DNA of 64,000 nt from Cloeon dipterum (GCF_949628265.1 NC_088787.1:5012501-5076500); one strand, 5' to 3'. Counted from the first letter of the stretch, positions 1 through 10,510 are shown. A program made the numbers and translations. Notes: a model not told the origin generated them from the letters alone.

Positions 1-653
1 ATGTTGAGAAAGAAATGAAAGTTAAATCGTCACACACGAGACTTATTTGTGTATTAATCTCTCTTTCCTTTGAATGGCATTTTTTATGGACGCGTGAAAA
101 TTTCTGTGTAATCCGATTTAATTTAATCTGCGCCTTTAGGTTAATGTTTTTTGGTTAATCTCGCGATCAGATTTTTTACTCGGAACCTGGAACTTTCATT
201 GGTGTTTAAAAATAGGCATACATTTAATAATCACGCAGCTCAAATATAGATTTGAGAGTGGTTTACAATTTTAGATTTTAGTAAATTTTATATTTAAAAT
301 AGAGTAAAATAAATGCGTGTAACTTAGGCGTCGCAAATAAAACTTAATTTAATAATATAATTTACCTGTCCAGTAATTCAATGATCCTATTTTTTTTGCT
401 TCGCGGAGAAAAGGATCGGAAAATAATAGCCGGCAACAGAGCTGCCTCGGGAAACAGATTTGTTTTTCATTTGTTCAGCTCTTTCAATAATTGATAATAT
501 ATGTGTGTGTGTCAAATATACATAATATTTTTAAAGAGCACACATGGTGAGTTATTTTGACCCTCGCATGTAAAAGCAGTTCAGTTATAACGAAGGCCGG
601 TTATCAGTGTGGACTGAATTTTATAACATTAAGAAAGTCTTCCTGCTTCAATC
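1..653. other. AT-rich 5' flank and presumed promoter of the first DM9-like gene
   Basis: I see no gene here. From about 560 onward the sequence matches, in inverted orientation, the flank of the second DM9-like copy near 22261-22340. The best conserved stretch is an initiator-like TCAGTGTGGAC at about 604, some 50 bases before the start codon; its twin is at 22299-22304 on the minus strand. The stretch CCTGTCCAGTAATT near 366 also occurs at 6851 in the long inverted repeat described there. Confidence 0.4.
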
Positions 654-1808
654 ATGAGTTCGGGATCTGAAGTAGAAGGTAAATAAGTGACTTCATTTCA
701 TATCTAATTTTCTCTCATCACATGTTCACTCCTCTGCTATCGATATATATAGTTTCAATTATTATTTTGCTAATTGGTAAATCATATTCTAAAGAAATAA
801 TTAAAAATGAAATTCCAGAATGGTGGGAAATGGATGAATTTTGGACACCCCGCAAAATTCCAGTGAGACCGTCTTGTTCCAAAAGTAGAACGGATATGGA
901 TCAAGGTAAAATATTCCAACCCTAAAATTTAAAAAGATTTATAGGTTAAATTTTAAACTATCGTCAGGATCAGGGAATTTATTTAGAGAACGTAAAGGTC
1001 GTGAACCTGGAAATAGATTTTTATTTATAAGAATTTATCACTTAAACTAAATCAAAGGTTAAACTTTGGAATGAACCCTGGAATACCCTTAGCTGACTAT
1101 TTGAATCAACTTATAATATAATTGAAAAATCAGAAGCAGAAATCATCCGATCTAAATTTATAAACCTTCTGAAATAATAAATCCCTGAGTACCTGTAGAG
1201 AGAAAATTTCCTGTCCTGAGGACCCTGGCTAAAATTGCAACCTAATAATAATTTAATTTGGAAATATAAACCTTCCCCTAAGACCCGCATTGACCTAAAA
1301 ATTCATTCAAAGAATTTAAAATTTAAATTTTCCGTGTTTATAAAATTTTGCAGTCTTCAGGCGGCAAGTTCGCAAGAGCTGGGAGCTTTGCTTTAACGGC
1401 TTTGTGCCTCGAGGCGCATTCTCCATCGACGACGACGACGACTGCGGCTTCTCTGCGTACGTCGGCATCGTGTCGACCGACAACAACGAGTGGGTGCCAG
1501 GCATGTTGCTGCCCGAGGTCGGCGTCGTCGGTGTCACGCGCTCAGGGAAAAGGTTCACGGAGAGATCCAGGTACTTCGCCTTGGTTGGAAACCAATTCTA
1601 CTGGTACCCGTACCTGAAAAAGTTGCTGTTCGATGCTGTGGTTGTCTGTAACTTTTCGGGCTCCGACTTTTGCATAGGTCGCATCGAAATCAACGGCGTC
1701 TACTACGTCGGAATGGTGCATGAACACATCCTCCACGTGCGGTATAAGGAGAATGAGATTAAAAGGTTTCAAGCCTTCGACATTCTTTGTGGGGAGATTT
1801 TTATGTAA
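654..1808 (+). CDS. DM9-like (DUF3421) protein, inverted-duplicate copy 1
   Basis: Three exons fit one frame: 654-678, 819-905 and 1354-1808, both introns phase 1, giving 188 residues. The last exon carries two DM9-like repeats: one begins AYVGIVSTDNNEWVPG and the second begins CIGRIEINGVYYVG and ends in an IKRFQAFDIL-type segment. The short N-terminal exons encode a Trp-rich stretch (WWEMDEFW) that I do not recognise, followed by RRQVRKSWELCF. There is no signal peptide, as is usual for DM9 proteins. DM9 family members bind mannose in oysters and respond to infection in mosquitoes; a similar role here is inference. Unlike the DM9 genes at 43-63 kb, this one has no intron in the second repeat. 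Its inverted paralogue lies at 21112-22260. The start is chosen because both copies share it about 50 bases after the same initiator-like motif. Confidence 0.72.
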
Positions 1809-1881
1809 GAAGTGACTATATATACGTTCTTTGGTAAAGCCCTGAAATCGTGGACAATATATATTTTCTTATGATACATTT

Positions 1882-2163
1882 CTGCGGAGGTCAGATTTGC
1901 GATAAAATTGGTTCACATGCGCAGATCCAAGATGGCGTCTGAAGGTGAGAAACAAAAAGCTCTCTTTGGATTGCCGTACGAGTGTCAAGAGTTTGTTTTT
2001 ACGATCCAAAAGATACAATTTGTATAAGTAGTGCAAATTATACACGTCACAATATTGACAAAAACTCGGTTCTTTTCGCGCATTTTGACGTGCGAATGTT
2101 TGTCCGCGCCGCATACTCCACCGGACGCCATATCTGCGCGACGCATGAATCTGGCCCCCGCTG
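1882..2163 (+). mobile_element. MITE-like element with CAGCGGGGGCCAGATT ends (copy 1)
   Basis: About 282 bases with imperfect terminal inverted repeats (left CTGCGGAGGTCAGATT, right end the complement of CAGCGGGGGCCAGATT). The inside matches 44259-44530 and, reversed, 50886-51164. There is no coding capacity, so this is a non-autonomous DNA element. The inverted-duplicate arm at 20735-22450 lacks it, so the insertion is later than that duplication. Confidence 0.75.
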
Positions 2164-2503
2164 TTAAAATGTATTTTTCTTAATTGGAGGGAAATAATAA
2201 AAACAATTAATATGTTATCTGTCCATTTATAATTGTGTTTTTCTTTTAAAATTCCTAGTAACAATAATACCAAATTTAATAAACGCCTGTAAATTAATTA
2301 ATTAAAAAACAGACCATTTTAATGTTTTTATACTATGTATGAATTAAATGGAACATTCCGCCTTGAGGAATTTAATATTCTCTTAAAAAGCTCAGGAATT
2401 TCCAGGAAAAAATCACCGAAATTCCTGAGAAAATCCATTCTCCAAAGTTATCCATTCCAAGAGCAGGCAACCCTATAAGTAGGTTTTGGTCCCTTTCTGC
2501 GTG
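2164..2503. other. Remainder of inverted-duplication arm; flank of acidic gene
   Basis: Bases to about 2460 match the complement of 20735-21010, including the CAGGCGTTTAT and AGGAATTT blocks, so this is non-coding sequence of the inverted duplication. The match stops near 2460. A TATAAG lies at 2474, too close to the ATG at 2504 to be a convincing promoter for it. Confidence 0.5.
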
Positions 2504-4324
2504 ATGGAGTACATTGATAGTGAGATTTGCGGTAGGTTCTACATGGCCAACGAGCTCCAACACCAACACCAAATGTTGCCCTCGCCAGAACCAACGAGGT
2601 ATGATTATATATAGTAAAATAAAATCAGAGGAATTAATTCGTCAAAATGTTTTAGGTGCTCCAACTCTGACCAGACGCAGAAGCATTATAGCTTCAGTAA
2701 ATTTAAAAAAAAGATGACCCGTATATCGAAGCTTTATTTCGGTTTAATTTCAGATTTAGGAAAGAAGAGAAATCTTCAATCGGAGAGTTCCTCTTCCTCA
2801 GAAAGTTCGGATAGCCAACTCGTTTTAGAATGTAACGTCTCTGATCATGATTATAGTAAGATGGGCGTACTTTGGAAAAATAAAAAAAATTGAAAATATT
2901 ATATTTTAGCTTCCTCAGTTGAGATTAAACCTGAAGCGATTAATTCCCCTCGTCCAGAAGAATCAGATGACTCTCCTGTAGACCAAAAAATCCCTGACTT
3001 TGATTTTGGTGAGACGGAACCGACAAATTCTTCTTCTCCAGAATGCTGCTTAGATTTAGAGGACCCTGATTCAGAGTTTGAAACCATTGACTCTGATAAT
3101 TGTGGTGAGATGAAACTAAAAAAATTGAAAAGCCCTCCCTCACTCAGCAGTGCCAATGTTAAATTATTTGTTTGATTTTAGATTCACGAGAGGAAAGCCA
3201 AATTGGAACGATAAGTCTCTGCTCTCGTTCAGAAACTTCAGAGTTAGAAATGCTCGACCATGATTTCGGTGAGATATCTGAAAATTTAAAGACGGTCTTT
3301 GACGAAGTTTCTGAGCACACCAATCGATTCCTGAGGGTCGAATTAGGTACAGTAGATATTATTCCAGGCCAAAAAGTGTTGCGCGAGGTGCGAACTTTTC
3401 CCGCCAAAACAATATGAACGTAAATGAGAGAATTGCGCGTGCGCCAGAGCTGGTTTCAGCACTGGCGGAGAGATCCCCTGTACGAATGACTTCTTTGTCA
3501 GACTCAGCCAGCTCTCACGCATGCGCATTTCTCGCAGATAATACGTTCATATTGTTTTGGCGGGAAAAAGATAGAACGTTGCGCTCCACTTTTTGGTTGG
3601 AAAAAATATCCAATTTTCCTATAATTCGGCCTTGCAGAATCGATTGGTATGCTCAGAAACTTGACCATCAAAGGCGGGTCATCTTTAAAAGTTGCAAGCT
3701 AAATTTTATCTGGTTTAATTTTGGATTTTCCAGATCTTGAAACTAGTAATTCCTCTCCTCCGGAAGGTCCCGACAAATCCATTTCCGATCGAAAAACACC
3801 TGACCCTGAATTTGGTGAGGTTATTCTAGCTTTTAATAAAATCAGCTAGGGAAACTAAATTAGATTTTTACCAGACGAAAGCCATCAACTTCTACCGATA
3901 AGTTGCTGTTATCCAGAAAGCTTGGACGACCTCGCTTCAGAGCGTGAATTCTCCGAAACTAATTCTGGTGAATAATAATTATAACTTTTCCTGTTTTTTT
4001 TTTAATTCTTGAATGTCACAGACTATTTAAACACCTGCTCTTATGATCAGATCTCACAATTTGTGGACGAGCAAAGAAGAAAATTTGAAGAGATGGTTGA
4101 TAGAATCGGTATTTTCCAAAAGTACTTTAAGTATAGCTTAAAACTATGCCATGATTTTTTTGTTTTGTATTGCAGAGAAATCTAAACAAGAAAGACGACG
4201 AGAAGTAGTAAAGCGTAAGAGAATCAAATTCGCGTCTTCCTCTGATGGTAACGGAAAGAAATTGATTAGATAAAACAATTTTAAATTAGCAAAATATATT
4301 TCAGGAACTGGCTCTTCCTCCTAA
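2504..4324 (+). CDS. Acidic Ser/Glu/Asp-rich protein built from ten small, mostly symmetric exons
   Basis: I do not recognise the family. Ten exons join in one frame: 2504-2598, 2656-2696, 2754-2855, 2910-3104, 3182-3268, 3734-3814, 3875-3967, 4022-4108, 4176-4247, 4305-4324 (873 nt, 290 aa). All introns after the first are phase 1, so exons 3-9 are 1-1 symmetric cassettes of 72-195 nt. Several cassettes end with Phe-Gly across the splice (hDF|G, EF|G) and have SSxPE or SET clusters rich in Ser, Asp and Glu. Exon 9 is basic (QERRREVVKRKRIKF), which resembles a nuclear localisation signal, and the last exon adds only GTGSSS. Intron 5 holds a palindromic MITE. The AATAAA at 4541 lies beside the opposite-strand poly(A) signal of the Env-like gene (4574). 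A decayed copy of exons 9-10 lies at 13140-13340. The first exon is the least certain. Confidence 0.66.
3286..3689. mobile_element. MITE family A, full palindromic copy in intron 5 of the acidic gene
   Basis: The left arm starts TTTAAAGACGGTCTTTGACG and the right arm is its inverted equivalent. The arms (about 150 bases each) contain GAATCGATT, TAATTCGACC and TTTGGCGGGAAAAA-type blocks. The centre has paired GCGTGCGCCAGAGCTGG / CAGCTCTCACGCATGCG half-palindromes. Related copies: 13018, 31085, 43404, 47514, 52334, 62196, and a diverged subfamily at 7245-8290. No coding capacity. Confidence 0.82.
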
Positions 4325-4947
4325 AAAGCCTTTGCTCGTGCGCGATTCACCATTCAAGACGGAGGTTTAGCTCTTAGACTTTTTAATTGACCTGCAGCTG
4401 CAGCGCTGCGAGAAAGAAAATCAGAATTTAAAGTGTTCCAAAAATATAAATTTTAAAGCGGTATTTTTTGTAATTCAGGAACCTTTTAGTATTTTTTTAA
4501 TTAAGATGGGAATGTGAAAAATAATGTAGATTAGAAAAAAAATAAAAATTAGCAAGTAGATTACGATGATTTTTTTATTAAATTTATAACACACTGTACA
4601 AAAATAAATGTTTTAGACGGTTTGAGCTTTTACACAAAGAGCTCTTAGTGGCAATCTGAGTAACATCAAAGTGGCTACAAAAATTAAAATGTCTGTCTAG
4701 CTCCACAGCTGTCGTATATGAGTCGTAGGTAAAGGTCAATATCGCTCTTTGCCCTGCAGTCTAAGTATAGTACGACCACGAGGAAGCCAGAGACACTTTC
4801 TGCGAAGGACACACGGCCATAGTTGTCTCTATGAGGTACCGGAACAGGTACTAATTGTTCGCCACCTCTAATCCAAACTCTTTAACTTCCACTTGAATCG
4901 TCACTTCAACCTCCTTCTCCTTCTTCATAAAATCGTCTATATCGGCT
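4325..4947. other. Convergent 3' ends and decayed membrane-anchor sequence of Env-like gene 1
   Basis: Plus-strand AATAAA (4541) and minus-strand poly(A) signal (TTTATT at 4574) show that the acidic gene and Env-like gene 1 converge here with touching or overlapping 3' UTRs. On the minus strand, about 4740-4830 aligns with the transmembrane end of Env-like gene 3. Both share a run of Val and Leu followed by LYLDC, then the nucleotides of the CTTTACCTACGACT block. The stop codon of Env-like gene 1 comes before it, so it is now non-coding. Confidence 0.5.
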
Positions 4948-6675
4948 TCAACCGAAAATGTTTACTATGATGTTTACTATGTCGGACGTGATCGGCCTGT
5001 TCCACGCGCCGGGCAACTCTTTGATCCTATCCACCTCCGATCGCAGTTTGTGAATCGTGATCATTTGGAACTCCTTCCTTTCCCTCCAATGCACATTGAA
5101 CAGGGCGTCTACTTTGGGGCGACGCCAGTCGCTCAGTTTTGCCAGCTGCTTTGACACGTACTCGACGGATGGAAAGCTCACCTTAGGTATTTCGATGCTG
5201 TCCAAAATCCCACCAACGGTGTAGGTTCTGGAGGTGCCGATTAGGGTTGATCCGCTGGCTTTTACGGTGCAGCCGTCGGGTACGTGGAGGACGCCGGCGC
5301 CGCTGATCGAGTCAGGGACCTTAATGGTCCAGGCTTCCGTCCGGCAGTTCGTTTCCAGCTTCGTGTCGGATGGCACCGCGTAGATGAAGTCGGAAACAGT
5401 CGTCGGTTGGACGAATCGGGGCGTGAATGTCTTCATGACGACCACGTTGCACAGGTCGTCGATGTCCTTTTCATCGCTTTTGAGCAGCTTCAGCAGGCAG
5501 CTGGGCTCGTCGTCCTCGCGGCGGATCAGATTTTTCGGATAGCACTCCTTGTTGGCCGAATTCTGGCAGATGTTGAACTCGGAGAAACTCATGAAGAAAT
5601 ACCGTTTTCTCTCCTCGTCCACGGCGATCAGGTCTGCTTCCGGATTGATTTGGTAGAAGAGGCCCTTGGCGTCCAGTCTGGCAGGGAACGGCACCGGCTC
5701 AAATACAGTGAAATTCCTCTTCTCGTCCATCACCGGAAAGGACACGTCCAGCACCAGATCACTGCTGTCTGGTCCGCTGAAGACGCTAACCTTAGCGAGG
5801 TTGTAGAAATTATGCAAGGTGGTTCCTTGCCCTGTCTGGTCTTTAGGGAAGAACAGACCGCGTTCGTCGCCAATTTGATTCAGAATCTTCACCAGAATGG
5901 GCGTCGGGAGGAAGAAAGGGTCCAGCTTCCCCAGCGCGGACAACGTGTAGGCCTGCGTGAGGGACGTGATCTGGGCTGCCAGGAAATCGAAGGCATTGCG
6001 GAATGAATTCATGGCCTTCTTGAAAAAAGCCTCAATTTCGTCAAACACATGTCGCGCTTCTCTTGATCGACCAGCTGGGTTGGAGCTATTTTCTTGAAGG
6101 ATTTTAATGTTGTCCATGACGAACTGCAACTGCGAATAAACTTCGGTTTTCAACAGGTACAGTTGTTCGTTTGTACCGTTGTATATTGAGAATTCTTCAC
6201 TCATGAAGTTCAATATTTCTGCTGTCCCATTCGTGGCGCGTGACCGCAGCTTTTGATTTACATCATCCACGTCCGTCCAGTTGAAATGGCGGTTGTCTGC
6301 GTTTTGAGTTATTTGCCGCTTCGTGATTAGGTGCTTGATGTTAGAAAATATGTCTAACATCATGTTTTTCAGCTTAAGCGATACCTCTCTTATTTTGGAG
6401 TTTTTCGGCAGACTAGTCACCCAATCGGCGACCTTTTCCATCCCTGCCCGTCTTATTTTTTGCATAAATGCGTCCATGTCTGATCTGAGGTCATACAAGG
6501 CGGTGCTGAAAATTTTCACGTTCACCGGTATCCGAATTTTCCAAGTGTGGACGGAGGAAAGGACTTCCCCCCTTTCCATGAAGAGCAGGCCTTTTTCCAG
6601 GTCCACGTATTCACCGTTGGTTTTCTTAAGGTTGTTGAAGATCAACAACGCAGCGCACAACCAAATCAACCTCAT
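4948..6675 (-). CDS. Env/F-like glycoprotein 1 (errantivirus Env / baculovirus F type), anchor lost
   Basis: One uninterrupted 575-residue reading frame. It begins with a signal peptide (LIWLCAALLIF core). The body resembles the Baculo_F/insect errantivirus Env family: the GLLFMERGEV start, a dibasic KR near residue 120 where family members are cut, coiled helical segments, and a Cys-rich C-terminal half with spaced motifs such as SFSEFNICQ, EPSCLLKLL, DDLCNVV and DGCTV. Several NxT/S sites suit a secreted glycoprotein. The segment after KR is polar rather than a hydrophobic fusion peptide, and the protein stops before any membrane span, so it should be secreted and not fusogenic. No gag, pol or LTR is beside it, which points to host capture. 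It is spliced from a 5' UTR exon at 9311-9396 (acceptor at 6684). Its nearest relative is copy 2 at 13683. Confidence 0.68.
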   Translation of the reverse strand: MRLIWLCAALLIFNNLKKTNGEYVDLEKGLLFMERGEVLSSVHTWKIRIPVNVKIFSTALYDLRSDMDAFMQKIRRAGMEKVADWVTSLPKNSKIREVSLKLKNMMLDIFSNIKHLITKRQITQNADNRHFNWTDVDDVNQKLRSRATNGTAEILNFMSEEFSIYNGTNEQLYLLKTEVYSQLQFVMDNIKILQENSSNPAGRSREARHVFDEIEAFFKKAMNSFRNAFDFLAAQITSLTQAYTLSALGKLDPFFLPTPILVKILNQIGDERGLFFPKDQTGQGTTLHNFYNLAKVSVFSGPDSSDLVLDVSFPVMDEKRNFTVFEPVPFPARLDAKGLFYQINPEADLIAVDEERKRYFFMSFSEFNICQNSANKECYPKNLIRREDDEPSCLLKLLKSDEKDIDDLCNVVVMKTFTPRFVQPTTVSDFIYAVPSDTKLETNCRTEAWTIKVPDSISGAGVLHVPDGCTVKASGSTLIGTSRTYTVGGILDSIEIPKVSFPSVEYVSKQLAKLSDWRRPKVDALFNVHWRERKEFQMITIHKLRSEVDRIKELPGAWNRPITSDIVNIIVNIFG

Positions 6676-7244
6676 TTTGACAATCTGTGAACATTTTTAA
6701 TTTGAAATTATTGTTTTTGAAGATATAATTATAATCAAAACAAAATAATAAGCATCTTTTGAACAATTGATCAGATTTAGATTCCTGATATTGAGAGTCA
6801 CGCGCCTGCTCTTGGCCAATGAGAAAATATTTTGGTTTATTGAAACCTGTCCAGTAATTTTCCGGTTAAAATATTTCTGGATCCACGTGAAAAACCGGAA
6901 AAAGATCGGATTCCGGTTCCCTGTCTAGAGATACGATCTTTATGGCTGATTTAGAAAGTTCAAATAAGATAAATTAATTCGTGAAACCTAATCACCCTCT
7001 TAAAAAATAATTTTGGGAATAAATTGGTAGAAAAATTCAATTCAGAAACGTGATTTATTTGAGTGACTCGAGCCGCGCCGCGATTCGCGCCGTGAGCCAG
7101 CAGCCGCCTAATTTAGGCGAGAGCATACACACACTCTCCCGAAAATCCTCTCTTGTCTGCTGGCGAGCGAGGAGAGCAAAAAATAATAATGTGCACAGTG
7201 CACACCTCTCTCCATCTGTATCGGCAGGCAGGCCGCCCCGCCAG

Positions 7245-8290
7245 ATCTGACGCACAAAGGTTCAGATTATTTGGCGGTAAAAAAGGTTCCACGTGTGCTA
7301 CGCACGTCACGCTGGCCTTTTTGGTCGGAAAAAATATCAAATTTACCTAATTCGATCCTCATGCAACAATCGATTCGCGTGATCAAAATTTTCGTCAAAA
7401 TGGGCCTTCAGCACTCAAACTGACTTTTGACACGAAATGCGCTCTTTTTGGCGGCTTTCGGAAAAATGTAAAAAAACCGAAATTAATTTGGTTAATTTTC
7501 CCGCTGGTATTATACGCAAAAACAGTGGTTAATTTTTGCACATTGCAAAATTGGGGAATCCTGGTTAGCTATAAGTTGCGTTTTATATTCTATAAAATGG
7601 ACGACGAAGTAAAGTTAATCAAGTTTTTTGTATTACATTTGTGTTTTTCCTTTCAAATGGCCATAATTAACGTTTATATTTTAGGAAAAAAGAAGAACAG
7701 AAATTTTCAGATAATAGAAGTGAATTAGGTGGGAAAAATTGGTTTTCATATTGGAAAAAACACGCTGCGAACAGGGTTTGCCAATTTCACAATGGTGAAC
7801 CCCTGGTGGTATGTTGCCAGATTATATTTTTTTTTATTAATAGGCTCACTTTGACGAAAATGTTGATCACACGAATCGATTGTTGAGGTTCAATTAGGTA
7901 AATTTGATTTTTTTTTACCAAAAAGTCCAGCGTGACGTGCGTAGCACACGTGGAACCTTTTTACCGCCAAATAATCTGAGAACCTTTGAGCGTCAGATCT
8001 GGTGGGGCGGGAGGCCAGCCGATACAGATGGAGAGAGATGTGCACTGTGCACATCATTATTTTTCTCTCCTCGCTCGCCAGCTGACAAGATGCGACGCAT
8101 TTTATTTCCCCCCTCTATCTGTGCCTGCTGGCCTCCTGCCCCGCCAGATCTGACGCACAAAGGTTCAGATTATTTGGCGGTAAAAAATGTTCCACGTGTG
8201 CTACGCTTGTCACGCTTGACTTTATAGTCGAAAGAAAGCAAATTTACCTATTTCGACCCTAAAGAACAACCTTCTGCCGAACGGAAACCA
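7245..8290. mobile_element. Diverged MITE A subfamily (one arm plus one palindromic copy)
   Basis: A forward arm at 7245-7400 and a complete palindrome at about 7845-8290 share CAGATCTGACGCACAAAGG, TTATTTGGCGGTAAAAA, CCACGTGTGCTACGC and CAATCGATTCG blocks. The internal order matches MITE A (GGCGGGAAAAA, CACGTCACGCTG, TTTACCTAATTCGACC, AATCGATT). The arms flank a centre with GTGCACTGTGCAC. No coding capacity. Confidence 0.72.
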
Positions 8291-9310
8291 AAGTGATTTC
8301 AAGGAATTTTAAAAAGAACAGTATTTCAGGAAATATTGAACCTCTCTTTCAAGCAATTATGTACAAACTGCGATATAATTTTGTCTGGATATGGCAATGT
8401 ATGGGGCAAAATCACCCTGCAGAACCATATTAAAGGTTACTTTGAAAATAAAAAATTTATTCGTGTCTCGTGTCCGCAAAGTTTTCGTTAAAGTGGGCCT
8501 TTAAAATTTAATTGCTTATTAATTCCTAAAATTTAAATTAAATTATGGCCATTTGAAGGAAAAAACAAATGAAATAAACAAAAAAACTTAATTAACTTTA
8601 CTTTGTCGTCAATTTTATAGCATAAAATGCAACTTGTAGATTACCAGGGACCAGGTTTCCCCAATTTTGCAATGTGCAAAAATTAACCTTTGTTTTTTGC
8701 GTATAATGCCAGAGTAAAAATAATTATTTTTGCATTTTTCTGAAAAATAAAATCAAAACAGCCATAATTTTTGTCAAAGTTAAAATATTTTGGAAAATTA
8801 CGATGACTGTCCGGTCTTTTGGAGAAACCTACTGATTTTTTTTAAAAATCCCTATTAATTGGTCAACCAGCATCACGAGAATTTTTAACTTCTCTAAAAA
8901 TACACATGATTCAGAAAAAAGTCGCAAAATTTAATAAAAAAACACCAGTAAATATTTTTTGCGGATTATTTTTCCGGAAAAATGCGGGTTTATTGCGATC
9001 TCTGCAGTTAGCAGCGTGGTATACGCCTAAGTTTTGAGTTTTTGCAGTCTTAAAAAGCACATGAGCCGGCTGGAAGGCAGCCGCCAGCCGGTGAAATTTT
9101 GCCATCCAGCCGCCGATGTCTGTAAAGCCAGCCGCTGATCTAATTTTTGGTCTTTCGTGTGAATTTAAAATAAATTATTTTTAATGGAAATTAACTCAAT
9201 TGAATTAACCGGAATATACAGACAGGAACGGAATATTAAATGAATTCAACTTTAAAAATGTGATTTTAAGAAGGGAAATCAAATAAGATGAGTGAAATAT
9301 TGTTTCTAAC

Positions 9311-9430
9311 CTCTGATGCTGTGTAAAAATCGTGAAGTTCAGTCTGCGGACGTCTCTCACGCAACACCCTTGCAAGTTGTTAACGTTTTTGAGAATGAAC
9401 TCTAGAGTGATCCGATTGAGGGTTTTACAG
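9311..9430 (-). promoter_or_regulatory. Putative core promoter and non-coding first exon of Env-like gene 1
   Basis: Read on the minus strand: a TATA-like TGTAAAA (9428-9422), an initiator-like TTCATTC about 32 bases downstream (A at 9396), then an ATG-free exon ending AGAG|GTTAG at 9311. The acceptor would be 6684, giving a 2.6 kb 5' UTR intron. The block is duplicated at 15798-15916 before Env-like gene 2, where the TATA box is perfect. Joining the exon to the coding exon is inference from position and splice signals. Confidence 0.5.
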
Positions 9431-10510
9431 GCAGCGGCCAGATGGATCTTCCCCCGACGGATCACGTGGCCGAGCAGGGTATACGACACGTATGCGTGGG
9501 AAAAATAATTTTACACATAACACCTTTACAATGGACAAAAAAATCCCATTCAAAATAAATAAACTGCTTTAGAATTGGAAATTGTTTTGCCACCCAGAAA
9601 GATCGCCAATACAATGCTTTTTATTCTGATACAAAGAGCTTAGAGGAATTTGGAGGGCAAGCACGTTTCGCGCCCCGGGGGATATTCACTGTGCAGGTGA
9701 CAAAGCAGCGGGTGAATCGCCTGTTTGGAAAACAACATTCCTGAGAAGTATTCGTGCGTGAACAAATATATTCCGCCACTTTTTTACAATCCTTACGAAG
9801 TGAATTCCATTCCAGGTGTCGAGGTCGTCGAGGATAAAAAAATGCTTTATACTTTGGGACTTTCTTTTATTACCCAAAGTGTATTACTCGTGCAATGAAG
9901 AATATTTTGGTTGGGATTCACAGCAGCCATATAGTATTTCATCCCAGAAATACTCAAATTTCTCCCACTTAAAAGGCTGAGCCGCCCAATTTTTGTCGGC
10001 TGCTCGCTAAACCGGCTTAGCCACCTAAAATCTCGCGGCTGCTCGCCTGATATAGGCGATTTAATTACTGGCTCGCGGCGCCGGCGCGGCACGAGTCACG
10101 AATTACGTTTCCGATTTGAATTTTCTGAACAATTATTTTCATTTTTTCCCAAAATTATTTTTAAGATATGGTAAAAATTAGGTTTCACAAATTAATTTAT
10201 TTATATTTTTCCTTTCAGTCAAAAAGACTCTCAAGACAGGAAACTGGAATCCAGTCCTTTTCCGGATTTTATACGGAACCAGAAATATTTTAACTGGAGA
10301 AGATTTCAATAAACCAAAAAATTCGGTTTTTTATTTTAATTAAAATTAATAAGAAAAAATTATCGCCACAGCTAAATAAGCAGGCTGAAAATTTTAGAGT
10401 TATTTGATTTTTAGTTTTAAAGAAATTCCTAAAAAAATTGCATTTATCGATTTTTTTTGTTATTTGTATTTCTAATCTACCCAACCTGTGGTTCTAATTA
10501 ATAGAATTGC
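9431..10510. other. Non-coding sequence duplicated at 15920-16280, then inverted-repeat arm
   Basis: Bases 9431-9967 match 15920-16279 in the same orientation with several small indels (shared block AATGAAGAATATTTTGG), marking the far end of the tandem duplication that copied Env-like gene 1. Then comes the right arm of the long inverted repeat (10000-10318). GGCTGC/GCCGGC-rich patches sit at 9960-10090. No gene seen. Confidence 0.5.

Larger units (their letters stand above)
6826..10318. repeat. Nested inverted repeats inside and beside the 5' intron of Env-like gene 1
   Basis: Bases 6826-7135 and 10000-10318 are inverted copies of each other (blocks TTTATTGAAACC, CCGGTTCC, GTGAAACCTAAT, GCGGCGCGAGCC-like). 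Inside them 7480-7640 is inverted against 8580-8740 (blocks TTGCACATTGCAAAATTGGG, TATTATACGCAAAAA). The most central part holds diverged MITE A arms. No transposase frame is visible. The structure looks like successive insertions of non-autonomous elements, the outer pair perhaps being termini of one larger element, and it makes up most of a 2.6 kb intron. Confidence 0.6.

Noticed and set aside
1316-1558. Open frames antisense and out of frame to the DM9-like exon
   Set aside because: They arise from the GAC-rich Asp stretch of the real exon; the sense frame shows two DM9 repeats.
2474-2480. TATAAG as promoter of the acidic gene
   Set aside because: It is about 30 bases before the proposed start codon, leaving no room for a leader unless the true first exon lies elsewhere.
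5284-6006. 240-codon open frame on the plus strand
   Set aside because: It is antisense to the Env-like gene 1 frame, has no recognisable domain or splice context, and mirror frames of this kind also lie opposite the other two Env-like copies.
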